Below, piece by piece: positions 1 to 8,282 of a DNA stretch of 64,000 bases. The stretch is taken from the NCBI RefSeq assembly GCF_000721105.1, contig NZ_JOEV01000001.1:186001-250000 (forward strand). The letters are read 5' to 3'. The notes under the pieces were generated by a model that was not told the origin of the DNA, did not search any database, and saw only the letters and a list, made by a program, of their open reading frames with translations. Numbering within the stretch: the first letter of the stretch is position 1; the number at the start of each line of letters is the position of its first letter. The DNA is from Streptomyces cellulosae (lineage in GTDB: Bacteria; Actinomycetota; Actinomycetes; Streptomycetales; Streptomycetaceae). The position numbers and the translations under genes were made by a program.

Positions 1-2
1 TC

Positions 3-902
3 GCGGCACTGCTCACCATCCTGGTCGTCGTCTCCGAGGTGCGGGCGGCGGACGGCTCACTCAACCCGAACATGGTCGTGGCCCCGCCGGCCGTCACCGC
101 GGTCGCCACCGCCGTACTGGTCCACCTGCAGCGCCAAGGGGCCCGGCAGCGCGTCCTGATCGAGGACCTGGTCCGCACCCGCCACGACCTCGCGGCCACC
201 GAACGGCGGGCCGGTGTCCTCGCGGAACGCCAGCGGCTGGCCACGGAGATCCACGACACCGTCGCCCAGGGCCTGTCCAGCCAGAGGATGCTGCTCCAGG
301 CCGCCGAGCGGGTCTGGCGTACCGACCCGGACACGGCCCACGCCCACCTGCGGGACGCGGCCGAGATCACCTCCCGCAACCTCGCGGAGGCCCGCCGGTT
401 CGTGCACGACCTGGCCCCGGCCGATCTCGCCGAGCACGCTCTCCCGGGCGCGCTGGCCGCCCTCGCCGAACGGGAGAGCGGTCCCGGACTCACCGTGGAG
501 TTCCGGCGCGAGGGCGACCCGGGCCGGCTGCCGGAACGGGTCGAGGCGGCCCTCCTGCGCATCGCCCAGGGGGCGCTGGCCAATGTCCGCGAACACGCGG
601 CGGCGACCCGGGCCGCGGTGACCCTGACCTGCCTGGACGACCAGGTCTCTGTGGACATCGCCGACAACGGCCGCGGCTTCGATGTCAACGCCCCGAGCAC
701 CGCGGCCGCAGCGGGTGCCGCGGGTGCCGACCGGGAGCGGGGACACGGGCTGCCGGCCATGCGGATCCGGGCCCGGCAGGCGGGTGGCACGCTCACGGTG
801 GAGTCCGCCCCCGGCGACGGCACCGTCGTCTCGGCCGCCGTCCCCCTGGCATCCTTGGCCGGCCCGCACCCCACCACCCCCTCGAAGGAGCCCGTTTCGT
901 GA
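3..902 (+). CDS. Two-component sensor histidine kinase, 5'-partial
   Basis: C-terminal part of a NarX/DesK-class (HisKA_3) histidine kinase; the gene begins before the window. The reading frame is open from base 3 and its first residues (LLTILVVV) look like the end of a membrane helix, so the GTG at 39 is probably internal. The phospho-acceptor box is EIHDTVAQG, followed by the ATPase N-box (NVREHA), a G1 box (DNGRGF) and a G2 box (GHGLPAMRIRA). These kinases autophosphorylate on His and pass the phosphate to a LuxR-type regulator. Its stop overlaps the next gene's start (GTGA), so the two are translationally coupled. The signal sensed cannot be told because the sensor part is missing. Confidence 0.9.
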   Translation, partial: AALLTILVVVSEVRAADGSLNPNMVVAPPAVTAVATAVLVHLQRQGARQRVLIEDLVRTRHDLAATERRAGVLAERQRLATEIHDTVAQGLSSQRMLLQAAERVWRTDPDTAHAHLRDAAEITSRNLAEARRFVHDLAPADLAEHALPGALAALAERESGPGLTVEFRREGDPGRLPERVEAALLRIAQGALANVREHAAATRAAVTLTCLDDQVSVDIADNGRGFDVNAPSTAAAAGAAGADRERGHGLPAMRIRARQAGGTLTVESAPGDGTVVSAAVPLASLAGPHPTTPSKEPVS

Positions 903-1546
903 GTACGCCGGTGTCCGCGCCCTCCGTCCGGCTGCTGCTGTGCGACGACCACGCCGTCATACGCGCCGGACTGCGCGCCCTGCTGTCCAGCGCCGAGGGC
1001 ATCGACGTGGTCGGTGAGGCCGCGACCGGCGAGGAGGCGCTCGCGATGGCCGCCCGGCTGCGGCCCGACGTCGTCCTGATGGACCTTCAGCTCGACGGCG
1101 GAATGGACGGCGTGACGGCCACCCGGCATCTGACCGAGGACAGCGCGGCCGGTCCACGGGTCCTGGTGCTCACCATGTTCGACACCGACGCCGACGTCAC
1201 CCGTGCCATCGAGGCCGGCGCCACCGGCTACCTCCTCAAGGCCGAACAGCCCGAGGAGCTGTTCACGGCGATCCGCAACGCCGCCGCGGGCCGCACCGCG
1301 CTGTCCGCCCCCGTCGCGGACCGGCTCCTGAGCCGGCTGCGCAGCCCGCACCCCGCCCTGTCCCCGCGCGAGCAGGAGATCCTCGAACAGCTCGCCCGAG
1401 GCCTGGGCAACCGGGAGATCGCCCGGGCTCTGTTCATCAGCGAGGCGACGGTCAAGACCCACCTCGGCCGGATCTACGGCAAGTTGGGGGTGGAAACCCG
1501 GGCCGGAGCGGTGGCGGTCGCCAAGGAGAAGCGGTTGCTGCTCTGA
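899..1546 (+). CDS. NarL/LuxR-family response regulator
   Basis: 215-residue response regulator and cognate partner of the upstream kinase (4-bp GTGA overlap). The receiver domain shows the acidic pair CDDH near the N-terminus, the phospho-acceptor Asp in VVLMDLQLDG, the switch Thr in LTMFD and the conserved Lys in YLLKAEQ. The C-terminal GerE/LuxR helix-turn-helix starts at LSPREQEILEQLARG and contains the recognition helix ISEATVKTHLGRIYGKL. It acts as a cytoplasmic DNA-binding transcription factor after phosphorylation. Length and domain order are normal for the family. Targets are not identifiable here; the 278 bp downstream hold no recognisable gene. Confidence 0.93.
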   Translation: MSTPVSAPSVRLLLCDDHAVIRAGLRALLSSAEGIDVVGEAATGEEALAMAARLRPDVVLMDLQLDGGMDGVTATRHLTEDSAAGPRVLVLTMFDTDADVTRAIEAGATGYLLKAEQPEELFTAIRNAAAGRTALSAPVADRLLSRLRSPHPALSPREQEILEQLARGLGNREIARALFISEATVKTHLGRIYGKLGVETRAGAVAVAKEKRLLL

Positions 1547-1824
1547 CAACTCCCGTCACCGTACGGTCCGTCGGGTGTCGGCCGTCGGGGTGCGGGACGT
1601 TGACACGTCGAGGGATCCGCGTCACGGTGAGGGACCCCGTCGTGCCCGATCTCGTCGGCCTCCGGTGCCTCCTCGCTGCGCCGGGAGGTGCCCGTGCGGC
1701 GGGCGGTGCGTGATCTGCACGCCCTGAGTGTGCACTCCTTAGTGAACCCGGCCACCAACCTGGAGCTGTACGGCAGGGTCCTGTCGGGGCTGGACGCGGG
1801 GACGCCTTTCCTCTGGGCCCCCGG

Positions 1825-3360
1825 TCAGTTCTGGCGCGGGACGGTCACCGGACGGTCCTGCTTGAGTTCGTCGAACAGTTTCCGGGCGCGGGCCGCGTCC
1901 CACTGCACGGCGCTGCCCTTGGACGTGGTGAGGTTCGGGTTGGAGACGGGCACGTTGAGCTGCCTGCCACCGCCGGTCACGCCTCGCATCGCCTGGAACA
2001 GGGACACGAGCTGCGGCAGGCCGGTGTCCTTGTCCACGACGAGCGTGTCGAGGCCCGCGGAGACCGCCGGGGCGGACTTGGCCGGGTCGAGAAGGGTGCC
2101 CGGGGTCGTCGCCTTGGCGGCGAGGGCGGTCAGGAACTTCTGCTGGTTGCGGGTGCGACCCAGGTCGCCCTGGGCCTCCTGCTTGCGCTGCCGGACGAAC
2201 GCGAGCGCGTCCGCGCCGTCGAGGGTCTGGCAGCCCTGGGGCAGGTTCGCCCCTGAGGCCTTGTCCTTGATGGGTCGGTCGAGGCACAGGTCCACGCCGC
2301 CGACCGCGTCCACCACCCCGACGAACCCCGCGAAGCCGATCTCGGCGTAATGGTCGATGTGCACTCCGGTGTTGCGCTCCACGGTGCGGACGAGGAGCTC
2401 CGGGCCGCCCAGCGAGAACGCGGCGTTCAGCTTGTTCGGTGCGGCACGGTAGTTCCTGCCGGTGCCGGGATCGACGTACGGCGGGAGGGTCACCCACGAG
2501 TCGCGCGGCAGGCTCAGCATCGTGGTGCCGCCGGCACCGGTGTGCAGCAGGATCATGGAGTCCGTACGACGGCCCTGCGCCGAGCCGGTGTTCAGGTTCT
2601 TCCTGTCCTGCGAGGACAGTCCCTCCCGGCTGTCGGAACCCACGACGAGGTAGTTGGTGCCCTTGCCCGGGGCAGCGCGGTCGGTGAGCGCGCCGAGGTC
2701 GACCTGCTGGTCGAGCCGGTTGCCGGCCCACACGTACGTTCCGGCGCAGGTGACGAGCAGCCCGCCCAGCAGGAGGACCGCCGCCCGCACGGCCCGGCGG
2801 CGCCGGGAGGGACGCGCGCGGGGAACTCTGCTGCCGCGCTCGGGGCGGCTTTCCTCGCCGGTGCGGCCGGGCGGGGCGGGTGAGGGCATGCCGGGCAGCG
2901 GTGCCGTCCGCGTCGAGGGCGGCGGCGCGTAGGGCACCGCCCGGCCCGCGCCGGCATGTGCCGGACGGGTCCCCCCGGCCGGTGCCGGGCCGCTCGCGCC
3001 GACGTCCGGCTGACCGGTCATGGCGACGTGCCCGGAGCCGGTCATGGCGTCATGCGGTGGACCGGACATGGCTACGTGCGCGGGGCCGGGCGTGCCGGCA
3101 TGCCACGGACCGGGCGCACCGGCCTGCGCCGGACCGGACACGCCGCCACGCCACGGACCGGACATACCGACGCGTTCCGGACCGGGCGTACCGGCATGCG
3201 CCGGCCCCGGTACGTCGGCTCCCTCCGAGTCAGTCAGGTCGGCCTGCGCCGAGCGGGGCGTACCGGCATGTGCCGGACCGGGCGTACCGGCGTGCCCAGG
3301 GCCGGTGGTCGTGCTGTCGTGCGGGGCGGTGCCCTGCGGGTGGTCGGTCCAGTCGTCCAT
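1825..3360 (-). CDS. LytR-CpsA-Psr (LCP) family protein with octapeptide-repeat N-terminus
   Basis: 511-residue LCP protein. LCP enzymes transfer teichoic acid, arabinogalactan or other glycopolymers from lipid carriers to peptidoglycan, outside the membrane. One transmembrane helix is visible (about residues 188-210, AAVLLLGGLLV...), followed by the LCP domain: VGSDSREG, RTDSMILLH, the SLPRDSW motif, NKLNAAF, and the Arg-rich FVRQRK...DLGRTRNQQKFL segment. The cytoplasmic N-terminus is unusual. Residues 20-139 are about 15 degenerate copies of an octapeptide like GPAHAGTP, so the protein is longer than typical LCPs. It lies 30 bp downstream of the glycosyltransferase fusion on the same strand, probably one envelope-polymer operon. 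Confidence 0.9.
   Translation of the reverse strand: MDDWTDHPQGTAPHDSTTTGPGHAGTPGPAHAGTPRSAQADLTDSEGADVPGPAHAGTPGPERVGMSGPWRGGVSGPAQAGAPGPWHAGTPGPAHVAMSGPPHDAMTGSGHVAMTGQPDVGASGPAPAGGTRPAHAGAGRAVPYAPPPSTRTAPLPGMPSPAPPGRTGEESRPERGSRVPRARPSRRRRAVRAAVLLLGGLLVTCAGTYVWAGNRLDQQVDLGALTDRAAPGKGTNYLVVGSDSREGLSSQDRKNLNTGSAQGRRTDSMILLHTGAGGTTMLSLPRDSWVTLPPYVDPGTGRNYRAAPNKLNAAFSLGGPELLVRTVERNTGVHIDHYAEIGFAGFVGVVDAVGGVDLCLDRPIKDKASGANLPQGCQTLDGADALAFVRQRKQEAQGDLGRTRNQQKFLTALAAKATTPGTLLDPAKSAPAVSAGLDTLVVDKDTGLPQLVSLFQAMRGVTGGGRQLNVPVSNPNLTTSKGSAVQWDAARARKLFDELKQDRPVTVPRQN
2944..3303 (-). repeat. 24-bp coding tandem repeat (about 15 units)
   Basis: In-frame minisatellite in the LCP gene. Each 24-bp unit encodes an octapeptide close to G-P-x-H-A-G-T-P. 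Units 1, 2, 5 and 9 are nearly identical, others have diverged (for example GPERVGMS, GQPDVGAS), and two units (residues 36-51) have lost the pattern. The Pro/Gly-rich product would be disordered and lies on the cytoplasmic side of the single membrane helix. Such tracts often vary in length between strains. Confidence 0.85.
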
Positions 3361-3390
3361 CGGCCTGTTCAGCCCCTCGGAGCGTCGGGA

Positions 3391-5472
3391 TCATCTCGTC
3401 GGCACGCTCTTGTACGGGGCGGGACCGCCGATCTGTTCAGCCGCGGTGCCGGAGCGCTTCATGCGCTGCCACCTCAGCCGGCTGCCCAGCAGCAGGGCGA
3501 CCACGGACTGGATGACGACCAGGTACATCAGCTGCCGGTAGACGAAGATCTGCAGCGGCATCGACCACAGGGTCCGCCGTCGCTCCCCGTCCAGCCGCAA
3601 CGCGTACCCGGCGCTGACCAGTTGGACGGCGAGGAAGGCGAACCAGACGCCGGCCGACTGCAGCGGGTCGAGGAACAGCACGCCGTACAGGGCGTAGACG
3701 TCGATGACCGGCGCCAGCAGCGGGAGGACGACCTGGAAGAGCGCGAGGTAGGTCAGTCCGCGGCGGCCGAAGCGCCCGGCCGTGCCGACGCCCAGGACGG
3801 CGCCGCGGTGTTTGCCCATGGCCTGGATGGTGCCGTAGCACCAGCGGTAGCGCTGTCGCCACAACTGCCGCAGCGAGGTGGGCACTTCGGTCCAGGCGAT
3901 GGCGGACTCCTCGTAGAGCACCCGCCAGCCGGCCCGCCACAGGGCCATCGTGAGGTCGGTGTCCTCGGCGAGGGTGTCGTCGCTGACCCCGCCGACGCCG
4001 AGCAGCGCGTCCCGGCGGAAGGCGCCGATGGCACCGGGGACGGTCGTCATGCACTCCAGGACCTCGAACATCCGCCGGTCGAGGTTGAAGCCGAAGCAGT
4101 ACTCCAGGTGCTGCCACTTGGCGAGCAGACCGCGCCGGTTGCCGACCTTGGTGTTGCCGCTGACCGCGCCGACGGCCGGATGCGCCAGCGGCTGGATCAG
4201 CCGGTGCACGGCGTCCGGTTCGAAGACGGTGTCGGCGTCGACCATGACGATGATGGCGTGCCGGGCCTGTGCCAGACCGGTGTTGAGGGCGGCGGCCTTG
4301 CCCGCGTTGGACTGGCGGATCACCTCCACGCGCGGGTCGTCGATCGTGGCGGCGATCTCGGCCGTACGGTCCGTGGAGCCGTCGTCGATCACGATGATCT
4401 GCAGGTCGCGGTGGGTGGACTCCAGGAGCGAGTACACCGTGGAGGCGATGCCGGCCTCCTCGTTGTACGCCGGGACGAGCACCGTCACCGGTTCCGTCAC
4501 CTCCCGCATCCAGGGCGCGCCGGGCCGGAAGCGTTCCAGCCGTCGGACATGGGCGCGGGCGAAGAAGGCGAGCCCGGCCAGGCGCAGGACGCCGAGGGCA
4601 CCGGCGATCCCGAGGACCCAGGTCATGGCGTGCGAGAAACCGCGACCGAGGGCGGTGCCCCAGATCAGGGCGGTGCCCTGCCAGCGGGCGACGGCCCGCA
4701 CCGGTGTGTACGGGGTGAGGCCGAGCCCGTCGGACACGGTGGTGAAGCGGTCGACGCCGCGGTCGCCGAGGAGCTTGCGGGTCTCCTGGTAGGCGGTCTC
4801 GGTCTGGCTGAACTGCCGGACCAGTCCCTGCGCCGGTTTGCGGGCGGCCTTGTCGGCGGTGACCAGGACATAGCCGCGGGCGGTGGCCTTTCGCGCCGCC
4901 TGCCACTGCCGGCCGCACAGCGTGTCCGGCGAGGTGGTGCGCGGCATCCGCAGCAGGGTGGTGTGCAGGTTCACGGTGCCCGCCAACGCGGCCTGGGTCA
5001 GGTCGAGTTCGGCGGTGAAGCGGGCGGGCGAGGCCTCGCCGAGGACGGCACCGGTGTACGTGTTCGAGCCGATCTCGTGACCCTCGGCGCGGATCCGCCG
5101 GACCAGGTCGGGGTGGCGGGCGGCCTGGGCGCCGTAGAGGAAGAAGGTGGCGTGCGCGCGGCGGCTGCGCAGCAGGTCGAGCAGGCGCGGGGTCCACACC
5201 GGGTCCGGGCCGCCGTCGAAGGTGAGCGCGACGGTGCGGGCGGGCATGGCGGCGGTCTGGATCCCGTTGCGGTTGATGCCGATCACCGGGCCGTTTCCGT
5301 CGGCCACCGCGTCCGGGGCGGGTGAGGTGCAGGGGGAGCGCGTCTTCGCGGCGTCGACCTCGTGGTTGCTCCAGCCTTCGAACAGCAGGGCCGCGAACAT
5401 CGCCGGGAGAACGAGGATCAGCAACAGCCAGTGCGCGCGCGGGTCGCGGGAGTGCTTGTGGCGGCCCCTCAC
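3391..5472 (-). CDS. Membrane NodB-like/family 2 glycosyltransferase fusion
   Basis: 693-residue protein with a signal anchor (about 14-32), a NodB/polysaccharide-deacetylase fold (about 78-290), a membrane segment near 300 and a processive GT2 domain (about 325-570) followed by several membrane helices. The GT2 motifs are complete: PAYNEE, DDGST, DADT (DxD), AEDTDLT and QRYRW, as in NodC/PgaC/hyaluronan-type synthases, so it should polymerise a UDP-sugar and export the chain. The NodB half has TFDGGPD instead of TFDDGPD and HEIGSNTYTG instead of HEIGxHTxxH. The metal-binding Asp and both His are therefore replaced, and deacetylase activity is unlikely. The start is GTG with no strong ribosome site. 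It is followed by the LCP gene. Confidence 0.9.
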   Translation of the reverse strand: MRGRHKHSRDPRAHWLLLILVLPAMFAALLFEGWSNHEVDAAKTRSPCTSPAPDAVADGNGPVIGINRNGIQTAAMPARTVALTFDGGPDPVWTPRLLDLLRSRRAHATFFLYGAQAARHPDLVRRIRAEGHEIGSNTYTGAVLGEASPARFTAELDLTQAALAGTVNLHTTLLRMPRTTSPDTLCGRQWQAARKATARGYVLVTADKAARKPAQGLVRQFSQTETAYQETRKLLGDRGVDRFTTVSDGLGLTPYTPVRAVARWQGTALIWGTALGRGFSHAMTWVLGIAGALGVLRLAGLAFFARAHVRRLERFRPGAPWMREVTEPVTVLVPAYNEEAGIASTVYSLLESTHRDLQIIVIDDGSTDRTAEIAATIDDPRVEVIRQSNAGKAAALNTGLAQARHAIIVMVDADTVFEPDAVHRLIQPLAHPAVGAVSGNTKVGNRRGLLAKWQHLEYCFGFNLDRRMFEVLECMTTVPGAIGAFRRDALLGVGGVSDDTLAEDTDLTMALWRAGWRVLYEESAIAWTEVPTSLRQLWRQRYRWCYGTIQAMGKHRGAVLGVGTAGRFGRRGLTYLALFQVVLPLLAPVIDVYALYGVLFLDPLQSAGVWFAFLAVQLVSAGYALRLDGERRRTLWSMPLQIFVYRQLMYLVVIQSVVALLLGSRLRWQRMKRSGTAAEQIGGPAPYKSVPTR

Positions 5473-5785
5473 GGAACATCACCCGCCGGCCCGGGAGATG
5501 CCCCGGGAACAGCCCCGCCGGCATACGGCAGAGGCACGTTTCTTCTCCCGCCGCCGGCGCCGGAGCGCGTGAGGAGGGAGGACGGCTTCTTCCACTGCCG
5601 GATGGGGCTTGTGTGACGCATGGGGCGCGAGTCTAGACGCGGTCCTGCCCTCTCGTGGCGTGATCGGTGAGGCTCACAGCAGACGAGGATCACCCGTTGC
5701 CGCAGACACCTTGACAGCGTGCGTGCTGTTTCGCGACGTTTGATCCTTGCCGAACATTTCGGCGTTCCGGGGGGAGCGGTCGCGC
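5473..5785. other. Divergent intergenic region (envelope genes / GNAT gene)
   Basis: 313 bp between the leftward glycosyltransferase fusion and the rightward GNAT-like gene. No coding frame with recognisable product was seen. The right side carries a perfect TTGACA at 5711-5716, and the GNAT ribosome site GGGGGGAG lies near 5769-5776. The left promoter could not be pinned down. Confidence 0.5.
5711..5740 (+). promoter_or_regulatory. Possible housekeeping promoter for the GNAT-like gene
   Basis: TTGACA at 5711-5716 is a perfect -35 hexamer. With an 18-bp spacer the -10 would be GACGTT at 5735-5740, which is weak. This suggests a HrdB-type promoter with a leader of about 40 nt. Confidence 0.35.
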
Positions 5786-6919
5786 ATGCGCACCACGAGC
5801 AGACTGGACATGACGGTTCACAGAACCGGCGAACTGGACGCCTCGCTGCGCGAGGCCTGGCATCGGGCGATGGACGAATCACCCGTGTACGCCAACCCCT
5901 TCCTGGCACCGGAGTTCGCCATGGGGGTCGGCAGACACCGCGGCGGGGCGCGGGTGGCGATCCTGCGCGAGGGCGGGGAGCCCGTGGGGTTCTTCCCGTT
6001 CGAACGCAACGCCCTGGGCGTCGGCCGGGCCATCGGTCTCGGCCTGTCCGACTGCCAGGCCCTCGTCCACAGACCCGGGGTCACCTGGGACTCCGACGAA
6101 CTGCTGCGGGCCTGTGGGCTGTCCATCTTCGAGTTCGACCATCTCGTCGAGGAGCAGAAGCCGTTCGGCAGACATGTCACCGGAACCTTCGCCTCTCCGG
6201 TGATCGACCTGGAGCCCGGCGGCGACGACTACGCGAAGTGGCTGCGCGGCACGTATCCGGGGCTGGCGAAGACGACCCTGAAGAAGGAGCGCCGCCTGGG
6301 GCGTGACCTGGGTGAGATGCGGTTCGTCTACGACGAGCGGGACCCGGCGGTGCTGCGCACGCTGATGCGGTGGAAGTCCGCCCAGTACCGCAGGACCGGA
6401 CGGATGGACCGGTTCGCGCGGCCCTGGATCGTCGACCTGGTGAACCATCTCTTCCATGTCCGCGAGGAGCACTTCTTCGGCGTGCTGTCGGTGCTGTACG
6501 CCGGGGACCGGCCGGTGGCCGCCCACTTCGGGCCGACGTCACGCACGGTGTTCGCGGCCTGGTTCACCGCGTACGACCCCGAGCTCAGCTATTACTCCCC
6601 CGGGTTGATCATGCACCTGCGGATGGCCGAGGCGGCGGCCCGGGAGGGCGTACGGCTGATGGACCTGGGACGCGGCGACAAGGAGTGGAAGGACTGGCTC
6701 AAGACCCGCGAGCTGCGGGTCGGCGAGGGGTTCGCGGTCCGGCCCCACCCGGTGGCGGCGGCGCACAAGCTGTGGCGCAGGCCGGTGCGCGGGCTGCGGA
6801 ACACGGTCCTGGCCCATCCGACCCTGCGCGACCCGGCCGACCGGCTGCTGAAGACGGTCGGGACGCTGCGCTCCTCGGCCCGGTCCGGCCCGGACCGGAC
6901 TCGGTCCCCGGCCCGCTGA
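5786..6919 (+). CDS. GNAT/CelD (BcsL)-like acetyltransferase
   Basis: 377 residues from the ATG at 5786, chosen because GGGGGGAG sits about 10 nt upstream; a TTG 39 bp earlier is also open. The protein resembles the two-lobed GNAT proteins of the CelD/BioF2-like type, often found with exopolysaccharide genes. Typical segments are NPFLAPEF near the N-terminus, the basic TTLKKERRLGRDLG stretch, FGVLSVLYAGDRPVAAHFG and the DLGRGDKEWKDWLKT block near the C-terminus. Such proteins are thought to acylate polysaccharide or peptide substrates in the cytoplasm. No signal peptide is present. It lies divergent from the glycosyltransferase/LCP operon and upstream of an acyltransferase-3 gene, which fits polymer decoration. 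The precise substrate is unknown. Confidence 0.8.
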   Translation: MRTTSRLDMTVHRTGELDASLREAWHRAMDESPVYANPFLAPEFAMGVGRHRGGARVAILREGGEPVGFFPFERNALGVGRAIGLGLSDCQALVHRPGVTWDSDELLRACGLSIFEFDHLVEEQKPFGRHVTGTFASPVIDLEPGGDDYAKWLRGTYPGLAKTTLKKERRLGRDLGEMRFVYDERDPAVLRTLMRWKSAQYRRTGRMDRFARPWIVDLVNHLFHVREEHFFGVLSVLYAGDRPVAAHFGPTSRTVFAAWFTAYDPELSYYSPGLIMHLRMAEAAAREGVRLMDLGRGDKEWKDWLKTRELRVGEGFAVRPHPVAAAHKLWRRPVRGLRNTVLAHPTLRDPADRLLKTVGTLRSSARSGPDRTRSPAR

Positions 6920-7002
6920 GCGATCACGCGACCCTCCTATGAGGTGCGCCACAACGTGCCCCGCGGAGGTTTACGGCATCCCCAGTCGGTCAAGCGCTCC
7001 GG

Positions 7003-8145
7003 ATGCCTCACCGCGACACCACCACCGTCACTGCCGGTGACACCAGCACCGTCGCTCCGCCTCCCGAAAGGCCGCCGTCGGAGTCGAGAGCGACGCCTTC
7101 GCCGACCCGGGCCGCCGCCGGGCCGGCGAAGCAGCGCGACGCGTTCTTCGACAACGCCAAGTACCTCACCATCGTGCTGGTCGCGGCGGGACACGCGTGG
7201 GAGCCTTTGCGGGACGGCAGCAGGGCGGCCAGCGCGCTCTACATGTTCGTCTACGCCTTCCACATGCCGGCGTTCATCATCATCTCCGGCTACTTCTCAC
7301 GGAGTTGGGACGGCAGCCCGGACCGGATCAAGCGGCTGGTGACCCAACTGGTCGTGCCGTACGTGGTGTTCGAGACGGCGTACACCCTCTACACCCGGTG
7401 GACCGACAGCGCCCCCGACCGTCCGATCAGCCTGCTGGACCCGCTGTATCTGACCTGGTTCCTGGCGGCGTTGTTCATCTGGCGGCTCACCACCCCGCTG
7501 TGGCGGACCCTGCGGTGGCCGCTCCCCGTCGCTCTCGCCATCGCCGCGCTGGCCACCGTGGCACCGATCGGCGACGATCTCGCCCTGCAGCGCACCCTGC
7601 AGTTCCTGCCGTACTTCGTGCTGGGTCTGTGCCTGAAGCCGGAGCACTTCCGGCTGGTGCGCCGTCGGCGGGTACGCCTGCTGGCGGTGCCGGTGTTCGC
7701 CGGCGCGCTCGGGGTGGCGTACTGGGCGGTGCCGCGGATGGCCGGTGCCTGGTTCTTCCACGACGACAGTGCCGTGGAACTGGGCGCACCCGCCTGGGCC
7801 GGTCCCGTGATGACACTGGCGCTCTTCGGGTGCTCCCTGCTGCTGGTCGCCTGCTTCCTCTCCTGGGTGCCCGGCCGGCGCACCTGGTTCACCGCGCTGG
7901 GCGCGGGCACGCTCTACGGCTATCTGCTGCACGGGTTCGTCGCCCAGGGCGCCAAGTTCTGGGGCGGGTACGGGCCCGCCTGGGTCCATGGGCCGCTCGG
8001 CGAGATCACCGTCACCGTCGTGGCCGCCACGGTCGTGACCGTGCTGTGCACCCCGCCCGTACGGCGGGTCTTCCGGTTCGTGGTGGAGCCGAGGACGGAC
8101 TGGGCGTTCCGCCGGACCGACGCCGCGGAACCCGCCCGCGGCTGA
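7003..8145 (+). CDS. Acyltransferase family 3 membrane protein
   Basis: 380-residue multi-pass membrane protein of the acyltransferase-3 (OatA/NodX-like, DUF1624-related) family, which O-acylates sugars or lipids using cytoplasmic acyl donors. The disordered Pro/Thr-rich N-terminus (1-45) is followed by RDAFFDNAKYLTIVLVAAGH, whose His matches the conserved His of the first helix. Then come FVYAFHMPAFIIISGYF, LTWFLAALFIWRL and about ten hydrophobic helices ending near 355. The ATG at 7003 lacks a clear ribosome site. With the preceding GNAT-like gene (83 bp apart) and the LCP/glycosyltransferase operon it suggests a locus making and acylating a surface glycopolymer. Confidence 0.88.
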   Translation: MPHRDTTTVTAGDTSTVAPPPERPPSESRATPSPTRAAAGPAKQRDAFFDNAKYLTIVLVAAGHAWEPLRDGSRAASALYMFVYAFHMPAFIIISGYFSRSWDGSPDRIKRLVTQLVVPYVVFETAYTLYTRWTDSAPDRPISLLDPLYLTWFLAALFIWRLTTPLWRTLRWPLPVALAIAALATVAPIGDDLALQRTLQFLPYFVLGLCLKPEHFRLVRRRRVRLLAVPVFAGALGVAYWAVPRMAGAWFFHDDSAVELGAPAWAGPVMTLALFGCSLLLVACFLSWVPGRRTWFTALGAGTLYGYLLHGFVAQGAKFWGGYGPAWVHGPLGEITVTVVAATVVTVLCTPPVRRVFRFVVEPRTDWAFRRTDAAEPARG

Positions 8146-8282
8146 GGCACACCGCGGCACTCCGGGCACAGGGTGAAGCGCGGTTCGGCACGAGCCCGTT
8201 GTGGCGCAACCGGTACTCCCTGCCGCAGTACCCGCCGGCCGGCGCACTCGTCGACCGGTGGGACCGCGGGCGGGTGATGTGG

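Noticed and set aside
39..902. GTG at 39 as the true start of the first kinase
   Set aside because: The frame is open to the window edge and the preceding codons encode hydrophobic residues of a membrane helix, so the gene starts outside.
2944..3303. CRISPR-like array
   Set aside because: The 24-bp units are contiguous, have no spacers, and keep a reading frame, so it is a coding minisatellite.
2956..5325. Rightward 789-codon open frame opposite the LCP and glycosyltransferase genes
   Set aside because: It has no family motifs, is rich in Gly/Arg/Asp as expected for an antisense frame of GC-rich codons, and the opposite strand has two clear genes.
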